Counted from the first letter of the stretch, positions 36,399-48,151 are shown. The stretch is 64,000 nt of DNA from Carallia brachiata (GCA_021464245.1 JADCRB010000068.1:561427-625426), one strand, 5' to 3'. Notes: generated from the sequence alone by a model not told the origin. A program made the numbers and translations.

Positions 36399-37880
36399 TG
36401 ATAGGTCAAATATTTACATAGGTTTTATGCTTATTTATATATATAATTTGACGTTTATTTATGTAAATATTGTAAATTTTAACAGATTTTATTACAGTTA
36501 GTTATTTTATGTTTTATAGGACAAATAGACAAAATTGGAGTATTTGAAGTATATCCTAAAAATCTATCGAGCTTAAAGAGTTGGAAATGAGCTAAACGCT
36601 AAAAGAATCAAACCAAAATTTGGTTAGAAAGCAGATTTGCTATTTAATTCAAGTAGAATTTTATAGCTTTATGTATTGCTCAGTTTTTCAGTCATAACTT
36701 CCTATACACAAGTCAGAATTAGATGATTTTTAAACCAAATCGAAGTTAAGAGATAGAGCTACAACTTTATATTTTAACTAATTCAGATTCTGCTTGCAAG
36801 GGGTCAAAAATTTAGTTGGAAAACTTGGGGTCGTTAATTTGGCCTGAAGACACTGGGTCCAAATTGTCCATAAATTTACATATTTTATTGACTCCAATTT
36901 AGATATTTTAGAGCTTGCACTTTTATTATTTTACAGGGTTATGAATACCCAAGTTACAGAATATTTGAGAGGGCTTTTCGAGGCTTTTCTAGGCTTTTCT
37001 TTTTGATGCAAGATAGAGAGAGAGAGTAGAGAGGCCGAGGAAAAAAGTGCAAGGGAGGAACGCGAAGACATCGAGTGCAAGTTTTTCAATTCCTTTTATT
37101 TCCATTCTTTTTCCTTTGAACTCTATGATGTTTAATACTAGTTTTTCTTTGATTTTTAGTGTGAGTGGCTTAAACCCTAAACTAAGGTGAAAAGGATATA
37201 GCCTAATTTAAGATTAGATTATTTGATTTTTTTGGATGTTTGGATAGTTCTTTTGATTATATTGTAGTTATTTATTAAAAACTTGATTTGATTTATTTAT
37301 ATTGATCTTAATTATACTTTTATGTTTGGCCAACATGAACATAGTCATACGATTTGTATTGAGATTAATAGATGAGACACAGTTGCACACTAAATAGACT
37401 AAAATATAAATTTTGAGTCAGATATGAGATAAGTTCATATAATGTCGTAAAAAATTTTATGTTCTTAATGGATTTGATTTTTTTTTTTATGTGAGTTCGA
37501 GAAAAAATTATAAATAAATTATATATGGTTAGAGTTGTTTGACAAGGAACCCTATCTAAGGAAGAAGAATTGATATTTAAATCGCTTTATCCACATAAGT
37601 TAATGTAATTCGACCATTTTAAGTGAAATCCCTTAGCTTTGGTACTTTTTATCTTGTGTTGAATTATAAGTCAATTTAATTGTTTATAGTTTCTTTTAAT
37701 TAGTTTAATTTGCTGAATTAAATAGTTGCTCTTTAATAACTTTTACAAACGTTAAATTTTTATTTAAATAACATACATTATAATTAATTCTTTGTTCCTT
37801 TAAGTTTGACACCTGAAACATTCACTGAGTTTTGTTACTTTGATCGGCCCTGTACACTTCTAAGATTTATTAATAAGTGG
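36399..37880 (+). mobile_element. Solo LTR of a Ty3/gypsy element
   Basis: It starts TGATAGGTCAAATATT, matching the LTR start at 57939 (TGATAGGCCCAATATT). Both then share 'ttttataggaca', 'aaaccaaatcgaagttaaga' / 'aaccaaatcaaagttaagag', 'gatagagctacaactt' and an end around 'cctgtacacttctaagattt' / 'cctgtgcacttgcaagattt'. No gag or pol follows, so I read it as a solo LTR. The 3' border is approximate. Confidence 0.6.
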
Positions 37881-37924
37881 TGATCGGCCTTGTAGACTTC
37901 TAAGATTTGTTGATAAGTGGTGAT
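37841..37924. repeat. 40-bp tandem duplication at the LTR end
   Basis: Two 40-bp copies starting TGATCGGCCCTGTACACTTC and TGATCGGCCTTGTAGACTTC, with TGAT beginning a third. It probably marks where the LTR end was duplicated. Confidence 0.85.
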
Positions 37925-38299
37925 AGATAGAAAAGTTCCACTCACTCTCTATACGTTGCAATAGGCGGAGAAGTCATCACAACAGCCCACCACTGTATGA
38001 GCTGGTCTTAAATATTTATGATTTCTAGATCATCTTTGGCAAGCGTTTAAGTTCTACATTTAACAGATAATCTTCACCTAAATCTTAAGATTTCAAATTT
38101 GATATTTATTGGATTGTAGGATTGTCCTTAGCAAACTTTCAAGTTCAATATTTGTTGGGATTAGTTGGAGCTGAAGACTTGGAGTTAAAAATTTGTTGAC
38201 AAATCTCAAGTTTCAAATTAAATTTCAAAACTTGAGTTTGAATCGCATCCTAAAGTTTCGCTTCCCCAATACTTAAAAGTGGGGTGTTTACACTTCGAA

Positions 38300-39310
38300 A
38301 AAAACAAAAAAGAGTAATGTTGAAAAGTCAAAAAGATAAACCTACATGATGTTCACAGGAATACGCATGGAAATAATAATTTCCATGTAGGTGATGGCCA
38401 TGCACTTCCAAAGAGTGCCTTGTTTTCTCTATATTAGCAGACAAAATTAAATATAGTCCGTGGCATAGGGGCACTTGAAGGCCTATAAATAGGCTTGAAA
38501 CCAAACATTTCAAGGTACCCTTGAGAGTAGAAGCACATTTCCTTATGGTAAAGTTCTCGTCTCTCTTTAGCCCAATCCCATAAATTTAGTATTTTGGAGA
38601 GTATGCTCTTCAGTCACCATTAAAATAAAACATCTGTAAAGCGTAAATTTCGAGTTTAAAACAATTAGACTCAAAAATACAAAAATAAATTACAATAAAA
38701 AATTGTAAAGTAAAAGAAAATTTACGTGAGGTCGATCTCCGTAGATCCTCCGATTAGTGTTCCTTTTTTTTTCTTTGACTCCGTCAGGGGCTGCACGAGC
38801 TTGATCTTGACAGAAATAAATTCCACAACTTTTTCTTGAACTGGGTAGACTGAAACCAGATCTGATTTGGACGTTTTGACTACGATTAAGAACTGCAGAG
38901 ACCTAATCTGAGCCGATCTGGCTTAATTTCACCGAGGGTCGAAGGGACTTGTTCTCGGATGAGCTGCCTGAATTTTGCTGAGGGCCGTTTGAGGCTTAAT
39001 CCCAGCTAGATTTGTAGTAATTTGATATTTTCAGATTTATATCATAAATTCAGATCTAGGGCGATCGGAAAATATAAATCTAAAAATAACTTTGGAAATG
39101 GAAACAACAAATTTTTTGGGCCTTACCCCTGAAATATCTCTCAAAAAGGAGTTAGGAGAGTAATACTGCAGAGTAAAAGTATGTAAGAAAATGAGAAATT
39201 TTCTTGAGAGATTTTTAAAATTTTCTTTTTCTCTCAAATTCTCTGAATTTTTCTATTTACAGATTTGCTGAATGTCTTTTGAACTGAGGGGCAGGGGCCT
39301 ATTTATAGGG
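38300..39310. other. LTR-like segment with two facing TATA boxes
   Basis: A plus-strand GGCCTATAAATAGGC (38479-38493) and a minus-strand CCCTATAAATAGGCCCC (39295-39310) face each other. About 0.8 kb between them has no long frame. The arrangement and the T-rich leader-like sequence on the minus strand suggest the promoter (U3-R) of an LTR element. I cannot name the family. Confidence 0.35.
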
Positions 39311-39345
39311 TTCCTTTCCCATGTGAACATCACATGGGAAAGGAA
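39311..39345. repeat. Perfect hairpin 1
   Basis: 16-bp arms TTCCTTTCCCATGTGA and TCACATGGGAAAGGAA separated by ACA. The pairing is perfect. Confidence 0.95.
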
Positions 39346-39367
39346 TCTTTTTAATTTAATTTTTCTT

Positions 39368-39406
39368 TGGCCGGCGTTGCCAATTCAAAATTGGCAACGC
39401 CGGCCA
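39368..39406. repeat. Perfect hairpin 2 (GC-rich)
   Basis: 18-bp arms TGGCCGGCGTTGCCAATT and AATTGGCAACGCCGGCCA with a CAA loop. It lies 22 bases after hairpin 1, just upstream of the minus-strand TATA box near 39300. Confidence 0.95.
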
Positions 39407-39908
39407 TTGAATTCAATTTTTTTTTTCTTCTTTGTTTACAACATCTTAATCAAACTCTTATATATAAAAAAAAAAAACCCTTAAAATGCTTAGGAAAAAA
39501 AATCCAAACTTGTATATTTTGTACTGAAACTCTCAAATTGCAATCAATAAACCAATTATTATCTTCAATTCTCTTAATGTGATCCTTTGAATTTATTCTT
39601 AGCAATCTAATACTATCATAAATATTATTATTATTATAATTGCTATTTTTTTTGTTGTTCTTATCATCATTATCTTCACTTACATTTATGCTATGTTTTT
39701 TATTTATACAGTTAATGTTATTTAACTTTATTCTGTCGTACACATTCAATCTCTAGTATACATTCACAAAAGTCACGACACCCAATTTATGCCAAGACTA
39801 AAATAAGAATGAGTGACTAGTTACATATGCCATTGAAAAGTGGAAGATCTATGGTTTATGCTCAAAATGTGCTAAAAAAAGAAAAAAATGTACACAATAA
39901 GAATAAGT

Positions 39909-40931
39909 CATAGTTTTAACAATCGAACCAACCAGGTGGTTGGACTAAAAAACTGGTGAACCAAAGGTTGGGTCGGTCTAATTTTCACATAGAATCAGGG
40001 TAGAAAGCAACCCGGCCAAAAATTTCCTAAATCAATTTGAACCGGCTTGAACTGGTGACCCGAAAACCGTCCAACCAGACAATTCGACGCTATTCGATTT
40101 GTTTCTCTTATTTCATGCCAAAACAACACCGTTTGACCTAAACCCTAAAACTCAAAATCTCGTTTGCCATTTTTCCATTTTTCCTTGTGGCCGTCATAGT
40201 GTCTTCTCTTCCATTTTTTGTGGCTTCTCCATTTTTCTTTGTCTGGCTGCTTCGCTTCTCCATTTTTGCTCAACTTGTACTCAGAGAATTGTCAGACCAT
40301 CTCGTTTGTAATCAAGTCCTTCTCCCAAGTCACTCCCCACAGGTCTTTTTTCTTCTTTTTCTCTATTTTCTTTTTCTTTTTTTTCCACCTTAATTTTAGT
40401 TTTTATTTGTAGATTCTATATATCTTTGTACTATAATGTTAATTCAAAATGCATGCCACTTTCTGGGTTTATAAAAAATTATCAGTTGATTGATTGTGGG
40501 GTTCAATTCTGGGTTCATAAAAAACAAGCTATTCACTATGTGGGGTTCAATTTTATGTCTTTATTTGTTGATCTTCCGATGCAATCTCCATTATTTGAGA
40601 AGTTTAACTTTTTGCTCATTAAGATGCAGAGATTCTTGTAGCATCTGTCTAATATTTACTAATTTCCTTAGGCGGGAAATTGTAACAATGCATACAAATA
40701 TACAATTGTTTGATTCATTCTCCATCAGGCATCAACTCTCTGATGACAAATGGTTGTTTACATGAGAAAACCACTCCATTAAGAATTAACCCGTCGGTAA
40801 AAAGTATTTGTTATTAATTTACTATAATAAAATTGATCCGCTGGTTTGACAGTACATTATTAGTTGAACCATTACACTAATGAGCCGGCCTTCTCACCAG
40901 TTCAATAACGGATCTAATTTTAAAAACTATG
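39909..40931. mobile_element. hAT-like non-autonomous element, 1.0 kb
   Basis: Ends CATAGTTTTAACAATCGAACC and its partner GGATCTAATTTTAAAAACTATG are inverted. The flanking 8-mers GAATAAGT (39901-39908) and GAATGAGT (40932-40939) match 7 of 8, the size expected for hAT. Sub-terminal CGAACC, ACCGG and GGTTGG motifs are repeated. The middle (40100-40400) holds 'aaaccctaaaactcaaaatc' and a CT-rich stretch like a plant 5' leader, so it may have captured gene sequence. No transposase is present. Confidence 0.55.
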
Positions 40932-40939
40932 GAATGAGT

Positions 40940-41439
40940 ACAGCAGTTATAAAATATCATTGAAGAGTGAATAATTAATGGTTTATGCTCAAAATAAGTC
41001 TAAAAAATAAGAGAAACGTGTCACTGGACACCCTAAAATCATAAACTTAATAGATGTTGTATATTAAGTCTATACAAAAAAGCTTATCTAATTTCATTAT
41101 CTTTTCTTTCCATCCTTTCCATAGCAACAAGAGTCAATAGTTGTTACATCTTAGTACGCCATGTGTAACTATTCACTTACTAACAAGTCGAACAAGCATT
41201 AATTGAATCGTATACGACGACATCACAAAGACAATTAAAATGCCTGATCAAAGAACAAGACGCAAGACAAAATATTCATCACATCTAAAATATGGACAAG
41301 AAAAAAAAAAAAATTCACATGGAAAATAGAGCAAATTTTTATGAGAAGGCCGGGTTCAATCACCAATGGGGAAAACAGGAACAAATTAATGATGCAATTG
41401 GGGTCCAAAACTAAATCCAGAAACTTGTTTCTGGTAAAA
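40940..41439. other. Spacer, partly duplicated from 39.8 kb
   Basis: 40955-41030 matches 39793-39880 on the other side of the hAT-like element ('atggtttatgctcaaaat', 'cattgaaaagtgg' / 'cattgaagagtg'). No gene was seen. Confidence 0.4.
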
Positions 41440-41615
41440 TGGTGCTTATTCGTCCAAAGCAAAGCATCTGCATAAGAACTCTTCACCAAGACAGGGTAGA
41501 AAACGATAAAACCAAATGCAAGTCCTCTTCACGATTACTCTATTATCGTCCCCAAATAATTTTGCCGTCAAATATCAACCACAAGTTCAGATGCTTGTAA
41601 ATGTAAGAATGAGTT

Positions 41616-41648
<33 letters not shown>

Positions 41649-41985
41649 CTCTTAAACCAATTGGAATACACTATGTTGCTGCCATTCCTTTCTAATACAT
41701 AATAAAGCATCAACTTCCTTTTTTTTTTTTTTGGAGCATCAACTTTGTAATTTATATACGTTCTTAGTCTGCATCCTTTTGTCATTACTTCTTTCTTCTT
41801 CTTCCAATAACCTTCTCCGCCAAATGCACTTTAATTTGAAGCTTATAAAGAAGGTCGGAACTGTACTTTGACAAAGCACTTGAATGTAAGCTCGTAGCAA
41901 TATATTTTATTCCATGTCCCGGTGCTCTGGAGTTTGTTTCCCATTCAATTATGTTAGCCGGCGCACTTGGAGTTTCCCTCATATT
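41440..41985 (+). pseudogene. Truncated 5' copy of the ZIP transporter gene
   Basis: This segment follows the promoter and exon 1 start of the intact ZIP gene at 45041. Shared sequence includes 'cgtccaaagcaaagcatctgcat' (41452, against 44898), 'cataataaagcatcaactt' (against 'cataatgacgcatcaactt', so the start codon is lost), 'tgtcattacttct', 'aaagcacttgaatgtaa', 'gtagcaatat' and 'ttagccggcgcacttggagt'. There is extra inserted sequence at about 41715-41737 and 41908-41950. Similarity stops near 41985, before any metal-binding helix. It cannot make a transporter and is best read as a broken tandem duplicate. A (CA)15 run lies in its leader region. Confidence 0.75.
41617..41646. repeat. (CA)n microsatellite
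   Basis: About 15 uninterrupted CA units. Confidence 0.97.
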
Positions 41986-44950
41986 AGTAATCCTGCATGT
42001 GAGTTATATTATAGTGCTTCTAATAGAGCGCTTATTCTAATCCTGTTCCTTAATGGGATTTTTCGTGTCAAAAGGAGGGCAATAAATTTGAGTAAAATTG
42101 TTATAGAAGCATCCAAAATAAGTTTTAAATACGTAATCAAAATTTTTTATGTATGCATAAAAGTAATATTTGCTCTCTTTATACAAAGTCGAAGATGAGA
42201 AAGCTTCATCTTTTTTCTCTATCTGATACTTTCTCTCTCGACATGTAATAATTTCTTAAATTCAGGGAACAAAAATATTAAAAAAAATTCTCCCAAATTT
42301 CCTTTCTTTTTTTTTTTGAAAAAAAAAATAATTTATCTCCTTTTATTTTTTTTATGAGGAAAATTACACTATTTAAATTTTTTAGAAAAGAAAAACGGCT
42401 AACAATTTAATTACATATTAGATTTTAGCTATTTAAGAATAGGAACTAATCAAGATAATAAAAAAAATTACTCATAAATTTTTATTTTTAAAAAACAAAA
42501 TAAAACCTTATTTAAATCCCTGCTAAACATATCTGGGTCTGCATAAAATGTACCAGCCGCAAGGACTGGGCAGCCCGCGCGTCTCCACAATGGAGTAATC
42601 CAAGACCATGCGGAAAACCAATCATGTGGAAAACGCCTAGAAACCAATGATAGCTGATAAAAGCTAATATTCAAAGAAAAGCATCAAGCATGTCGTTCTC
42701 TTTCACATTGTACCTTATTATCAGTTATTCGATTATTAAATGGTAGTGAAGCCGTCAACTTATATGCAGTTTTCTTATAAAAAACAAAAAAACTCTTTTT
42801 CTTTAAAAGAAGAGTTTTGTTACATACAACATGAAAGAAAACTTTTACATTCGCTTGATGATTATCTTAAACATCTTTTTTTGTTTAATTGTGATATATA
42901 TATTATTTGCAATAACAAATATTAAATTTCATCTCAATATCTAAATGAATTCATATTAACACTATCTAACAAAATAGCAAAAAGTTACGTATATCGTAGG
43001 TCCAACCTAATATATATTGATATAAAGTCGAAATTAAGAAAAAATTTATGCATTTTTTCTCTCTGCAGGTGGTAACCTCTCTTTAATTGATAAATTTAAA
43101 ATAAAAGAAAAAAAATCAAAAAAACATCAAGATTTAGTCCTTGTATTAGCTATAAAGTAGAAAAGGCACAATCTACTTACAAGTTCCCTTCCTTAGTGAT
43201 AAAAATTATTTAAGTTTCTATTATCCTCTTTAAGAAATTGAAAAAAAAAGAAGATTTATTTATAAGTTCACCTCTTATATAATACAAACTTATTTAAGTT
43301 TCTCTCTCTTTTTTTTTTTCAACTAATAAATTTATATAGGGACGAGTTTTGACCTATTACAAGTGTTCTTGCTATCTTTATATTTTAACTTTTTTCATAA
43401 ATTCTGTGATATCACTTATGCTATTTCTATTAAATGGTGTTCTAAACAAAAAAAGAAAAACATTCATCATGTTCCCGTTGTTTGTACAACATAAGAAGTT
43501 TTATATATTTAATAATCTTTTGCTAATTAAGGTTACTAATAAATTACAACGATTGCCTATAAACTAATTATAAGGCTTAATTTCTAATACAAATCAATGA
43601 TTAAAAAAATCCTAATATAAGACATGATAATTTACAATATGACACATATTTGATATTTTATATGTAATACAATAAAAATTTTATAAATAGTAAATTAATA
43701 TTCAATTATAAAAAAAAATGCATTACACGAGTATATTCCTAGTGTATGCGTGTGTGTGTATCAGCGCGATGAGTAGGTTTCATATTTGTTGATAAGAGGA
43801 TTTTTGCTTGCATTTTATTTAGATAGGGAAATATAAAAGACTTAAATTTTGAGCATTATTTTCTTTTTTTTTAACACAAGTTTAATTTAGAAATAGTTTT
43901 TTTTTCTTTTTCCTCTCTGAAAAAATAAAATGAAGAATTTAAAGTAGTCTTTTTCCCTTTTCAAAATTTTTTCTTTTTTTCTTTTATTTTCCTAAATTGG
44001 CATATTTGCGTTGCACAAGATTTAAATGTATGAGAATAATTATTCACCTAAATTAAGTAAAATACAATACTTGTTAAATTGTATTTGAGTAAATTGAATT
44101 TATAACTATAATTGTTATTGTAAAAAAACATAAGAATATCTATGAAACCAAAATTTAAATATTTATAAAATTTAAATCTTAATTTCATAAAATTAAAAAT
44201 TAATATAAAATAATATTTAGCTAAACTGAATAATCAGAAATAACAACAATATGCAATGTCATATTCTTTTAGCTTTATTTCATTATAAATTTTTTTTGAT
44301 AATGATTAAATGGCTAGATAGAATTTTAATTAACTAAAGTTTTCTTTATGATTTGTATTATAGAGCAAGTGAATGATATTAAAATTAAGTAATGGACTGA
44401 ATTTGAGTGTCCAACTATAATTATTATTGTAGTTAATGCAAGAGTCTTATAATATTTCTAAAATTAAGCAAACGTTGCCACATAAACAAAATACTCAGTG
44501 TTATCTTAGATTCAGCTTTAATCACATATAATGCATTAATTTGAGATGAAAAAATATAAATTTAATATCTTCAAACTAGAATTGATCAAAAAATAAACAA
44601 AGAAAAGGATGAAGAGTCAAAAATTCAATTAAAATTAAGTCGATTGTGATTTTTATATTTCAACATAATTGAATGATATTATTGGATATTATTCTCAAAT
44701 ATCATGGTATTGTTAAACTCCTTTTTTACTTTGACGTTGTCAATTACATTTACTAACCATTTAAGGTATGGTAATGTGGAAATATATGAAAACTAGGCTA
44801 GGTACAACTCAAATCCATAAAGATACTTACAAGATTGCAGGCAGCATATCATGGTAAATTTCCCATATGATTCCTCGTTAAGAGCAATGATGTTTTTCGT
44901 CCAAAGCAAAGGATCTGCATATGATCTGCGCATACCAACCCCGTCGAGCT
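41986..44950. other. AT-rich spacer and ZIP promoter region
   Basis: Mostly A/T runs. A more GC-rich stretch at 42520-42665 holds no recognisable product. The frames at 41914-42198, 42468-42674, 42740-42925 and 43349-43567 have no family features. The last 60 bases resemble the leader of the broken ZIP copy at 41.4 kb. Confidence 0.4.
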
Positions 44951-44953
44951 GCT

Positions 44954-44961
44954 TATATATT
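44954..44961 (+). promoter_or_regulatory. TATA box of the ZIP gene
   Basis: TATATATT about 80 bases upstream of the ATG at 45041. Confidence 0.5.
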
Positions 44962-45040
44962 TGAGAATTGTCAAATAAACGTCTCTCGAATGAATTGTAT
45001 TACGATATATTACTATCATTACTTTCTATCTACATACATA

Positions 45041-48000
45041 ATGACGCATCAACTTTATTTGTATAAGTTCCTAGCCTACATTGTTTTTGTCATTACTCTT
45101 CTTCATCTTCCAATCTCAGCATCCTCCAACTGCACTTGTGAAGTAGAGAAAAATGATCAGAAGGGTTTCTCTTCAAAAGCACTCGAATGTAAAATTGTAG
45201 CAATATGTTCAATTCTATTAGCCGGCGCACTTGGAGTATGTCTCCCTTTGATGGCGAAATGCATACCAAGCTTGCACCCAGAAAAGGGAACGTTTTTCCT
45301 TATCAAGGCTTTCGCTGCTGGCGTGATACTGGCAACTGGGTTCATTCACGTGCTTCCCAGTGCTTATGCGAGCTTGACAAGCCCTTGCCTTGAGGCAAGC
45401 CCATGGAAAAATTTTCCTTTCACAGGTCTTGGGGCTATGTTAGCAGCTATAGGGACTTTGATGATGGAGTCATTTGCTACCGGTTACCATAAGAGGTCCG
45501 AGTCTATTAAGGTTCGGTCGGCGAATATCAGCAGTGACAATGAAAGCAATCATGAGGAAGAAAATGGAGGTCATGTTCATGGCTCTGCTTTTGCATTGGA
45601 GGCCGGGAACCTATCAGATATCATCCGGCACCGCATTGTTTCTCAGGTAAAGCAAATCAATGCTTCAAATTAATTACTCTGCCTTGGAGCTCTTCTTGAA
45701 GCACATCGTAGTAACATAAATATCTTCATCAAAACATCACAACCTAGTAAAGAAAAGTGGTTAGTGATCATCGATGGTTTTTTTTTTTTTTTTTAAGCTT
45801 CTTACATAAAGAAGTTAGTTTATCAATAAAATATTAGAATAAGGCTTCTTCTCCTTGTCGCAATGTCTGCAGCAAACCTTTCAAAAACCGTCAACCATGA
45901 AATTATATAACCAAAAGATTTGAGGTAATTCTATATATGCTCCAAGCGCGGAAAAAACTATTAAGTGTCGAGAATGTGTTAATGTAGAGAAAAGTAACAA
46001 ATTACTAAAATAATATACATTATATGCATCTGTTACTTCAGCGCACGTATGTGAGATAATTACGCGTAAGACTCTCTCTCCAAGGGTTGTTTGTGAGAGC
46101 TTTCTTCTTGCCAATATGATGATTAAAAACAACTGCTACTTGTCATTGACGGCATGTCCTCAATGGCATATCCAAGAAGGCAAGTATGGCTGACACCTCA
46201 TAAAATGTTTTGTCATTTGCCTGTATTGGATACTCGAAAACTGGAAGCAGAAAGAGATTAGTATTCAATTCCTTGGCTTCCATAACCTCTTAGGCTTCCA
46301 CGCCATTCGCATGGTATTAACAAAGGCTCGAGCATTGAACGGTTTTTCAGTCCAAAGGTTGACTAGAAAACCATAACCCTCTGAGTCTCGTTTCTCACCA
46401 TCGTTATTTTCTGACCCTATTTCAATGACTTCGTCCTCCACCCCAGGATCAGGGTTGAATCCCTTCATGGGGGTAATGGGGAATCTCGTAAGATGATAGT
46501 TCGAGATCGAATATAGCCGAGCCCTAGTATAGAGAAAACAATCTCACATCTGCGAGGAGGAGTGCTTGCATTTAGTCAAGAAGAAAGCTCTCACAAACAA
46601 CTTGGGGAAGTATGAAATAATGACTATAGATTCAAAGCCTACTAAAACTTCAAACTGAAAGGAAGAAAGGTCATATTCATTATAAGTTATGTTATAAATT
46701 TATAATGAATATCGTATATCACACACAAAAAATATGATCTAGACTTCAGGTAAAAATTTTAAATTAAAGGAGAACATGGCAGATCTTAGGTGTTCATTTA
46801 AAATTTTAAATGAACACTATTTTTCTGTTGAATAGATAAGTCAAGATACAAGAAATTTTTTACGAGGTGTTAGCCATATTGCTTTCTTAAGTATAAGAAG
46901 CTTATACTTCAGTTTCTTCAAGTGGAAAACCAAATTTGGAACAAAGCATGAACCTGTAAATGAACTTGCCGACATGGGGATGTTAGCTGGGGAGGGCATG
47001 CGCAGCTGTAAATGGGGTTGCTGTTTTTCGTACGTAAAATTTTGGGATAATGGTGTTGCTTGTATAGATATATCACAACATTATAGCACATGAATTTTCT
47101 TTATTCAAATTTATTTCAATTTGATGAGATGAATCGTTGATTTATTGTTAGAAATTAATGGAGATTATTGTATAATGCATTACAATTTGCAGGTCTTAGA
47201 ACTGGGGATTGTGGTTCACTCTGTGGTTAATGGACTAGCTTTGGGTGTTTCTGAGAATCCGAAAACGATCAAGCCTCTGGTTGCTGCATTGAGTTTTCAT
47301 CAATTTTTTGAGGGAATTGGACTTGGTGGATGCATTTTTCAGGTAGCAGTTCCACGAATCTAGCTTGCTTTAACTAGTTGACCTGTCAAGGAAAATGAAT
47401 AAATAAAGCATATTATCCGGCGGCCACAGGCTAACCATAAAATTACAATTTGAAGCATACTTTTATCGCAAAGCCATCTTGATATGAATCTTGTTTCGGT
47501 TGACACGTTAAGTAAAATGGATAAATAAAGCATATTATCCGCCACAGGCTAACCATGAAATTACAATTTGAAGCATATGTACTTTATCGCAATGTCATCA
47601 TGATACCAATTTATCATCAGCTGGAATTGTGTCCCTTCAAAGGCGATTTCAAGAGTATACTCACCAGTCCACACATCGATTTGGTGCACGCAGACTTTCA
47701 TTTTTTGAGACTTGATTAACCATCATTTACAGGCCTAGAAATAATATTAGGTATCTGGAAAAAAAAATGTGGTTTTGAAAAATCCATTACCAACCATGCA
47801 GCTATTCTCACCTTTGGTTACCTTCCAAATTCTATGCAGGCAGAATTGAGGCCTAAAAGCATTGCCATTATGGTGATATTCTTCTCCATCACCACCCCAA
47901 CCGGTATTGCTATTGGTATAGGTATATCAAACATCTACGAAGCAACCAGCAATGTTGCATTAGTTGTTCAAGGACTTCTTAATTCAGTTTCTGGTGGGAT

Positions 48001-48151
48001 CTTAATCTACATGGCACTCGTTGATATTCTTGCTTCCGACTTCATGAGCTCTAAATTGCTTACTAACTTTAATCTTCATCTTGGTGCCAGTCTTGCACTT
48101 CTTCTAGGGATGTGTGGCATGTCACTTTTGGCCTTATTTGAAAAAAAATAA
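45041..48151 (+). CDS. ZIP-family (IRT/ZIP) metal transporter
   Basis: Three exons: 45041-45646, 47193-47342 and 47840-48151. Splice ends are CTCAG|GTAAAG, TTGCAG|GTC, TTCAG|GTAGC and TGCAG|GCA, all phase 0, giving 355 residues, normal for plant ZIPs. These proteins carry Zn, Fe or other divalent metals into the cytosol. A signal peptide ([18 protein letters not shown], 11-28) is followed by early helices ([40 protein letters not shown]). A cytosolic loop has only a short His motif (GGHVHG, 176-181). The pore helices carry His211 in [18 protein letters not shown] and His238/Glu242 in [14 protein letters not shown]. The final helices end in [17 protein letters not shown] chose the ATG at 45041; an earlier in-frame ATG (44921) lies upstream of the TATA box. 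Metal preference is not readable. The gene looks intact, while a broken copy lies 3.6 kb upstream. Confidence 0.92.
46086..46601. repeat. 25-bp perfect inverted repeat in ZIP intron 1
   Basis: Positions 46086-46110 and 46577-46601 are exact reverse complements (core TTGTGAGAGCTTTC). They enclose 466 bases that include a LINE-type ORF1 fragment. This may be the end of a DNA element or an inverted duplication. Confidence 0.85.
46140..46470 (-). mobile_element. Retroelement ORF1 fragment (DUF4283-like) in ZIP intron 1
   Basis: The minus strand from an ATG at 46468 reads [28 protein letters not shown] and MRMAWKPK. After a one-base shift it continues [15 protein letters not shown]. This is the pattern of the DUF4283 domain found in ORF1 of plant LINEs, next to zinc-knuckle proteins. 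It is truncated after about 110 codons. It is antisense to the ZIP gene and inside its first intron. Confidence 0.55.
46735..47080 (+). repeat. Dispersed repeat, copy B, in ZIP intron 1
   Basis: Counterpart of the segment at 33485-34720, but without the 1 kb insertion. It ends about 110 bases before exon 2. Confidence 0.55.
47388..47625. repeat. 122-bp tandem duplication in ZIP intron 2
   Basis: Two diverged copies, offset by 122 bases, share 'aaataaagcatattatcc', 'ccacaggctaaccat' and 'aaattacaatttgaagcata'. Confidence 0.9.

Noticed and set aside
41543..41785. Minus-strand frame containing a Val-Cys run
   Set aside because: The run is the translation of the (CA)n microsatellite.
44921..45040. 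Longer N-terminus for the ZIP protein from the ATG at 44921
   Set aside because: It would start upstream of the likely TATA box and place about 40 unrelated residues before a normal signal peptide.
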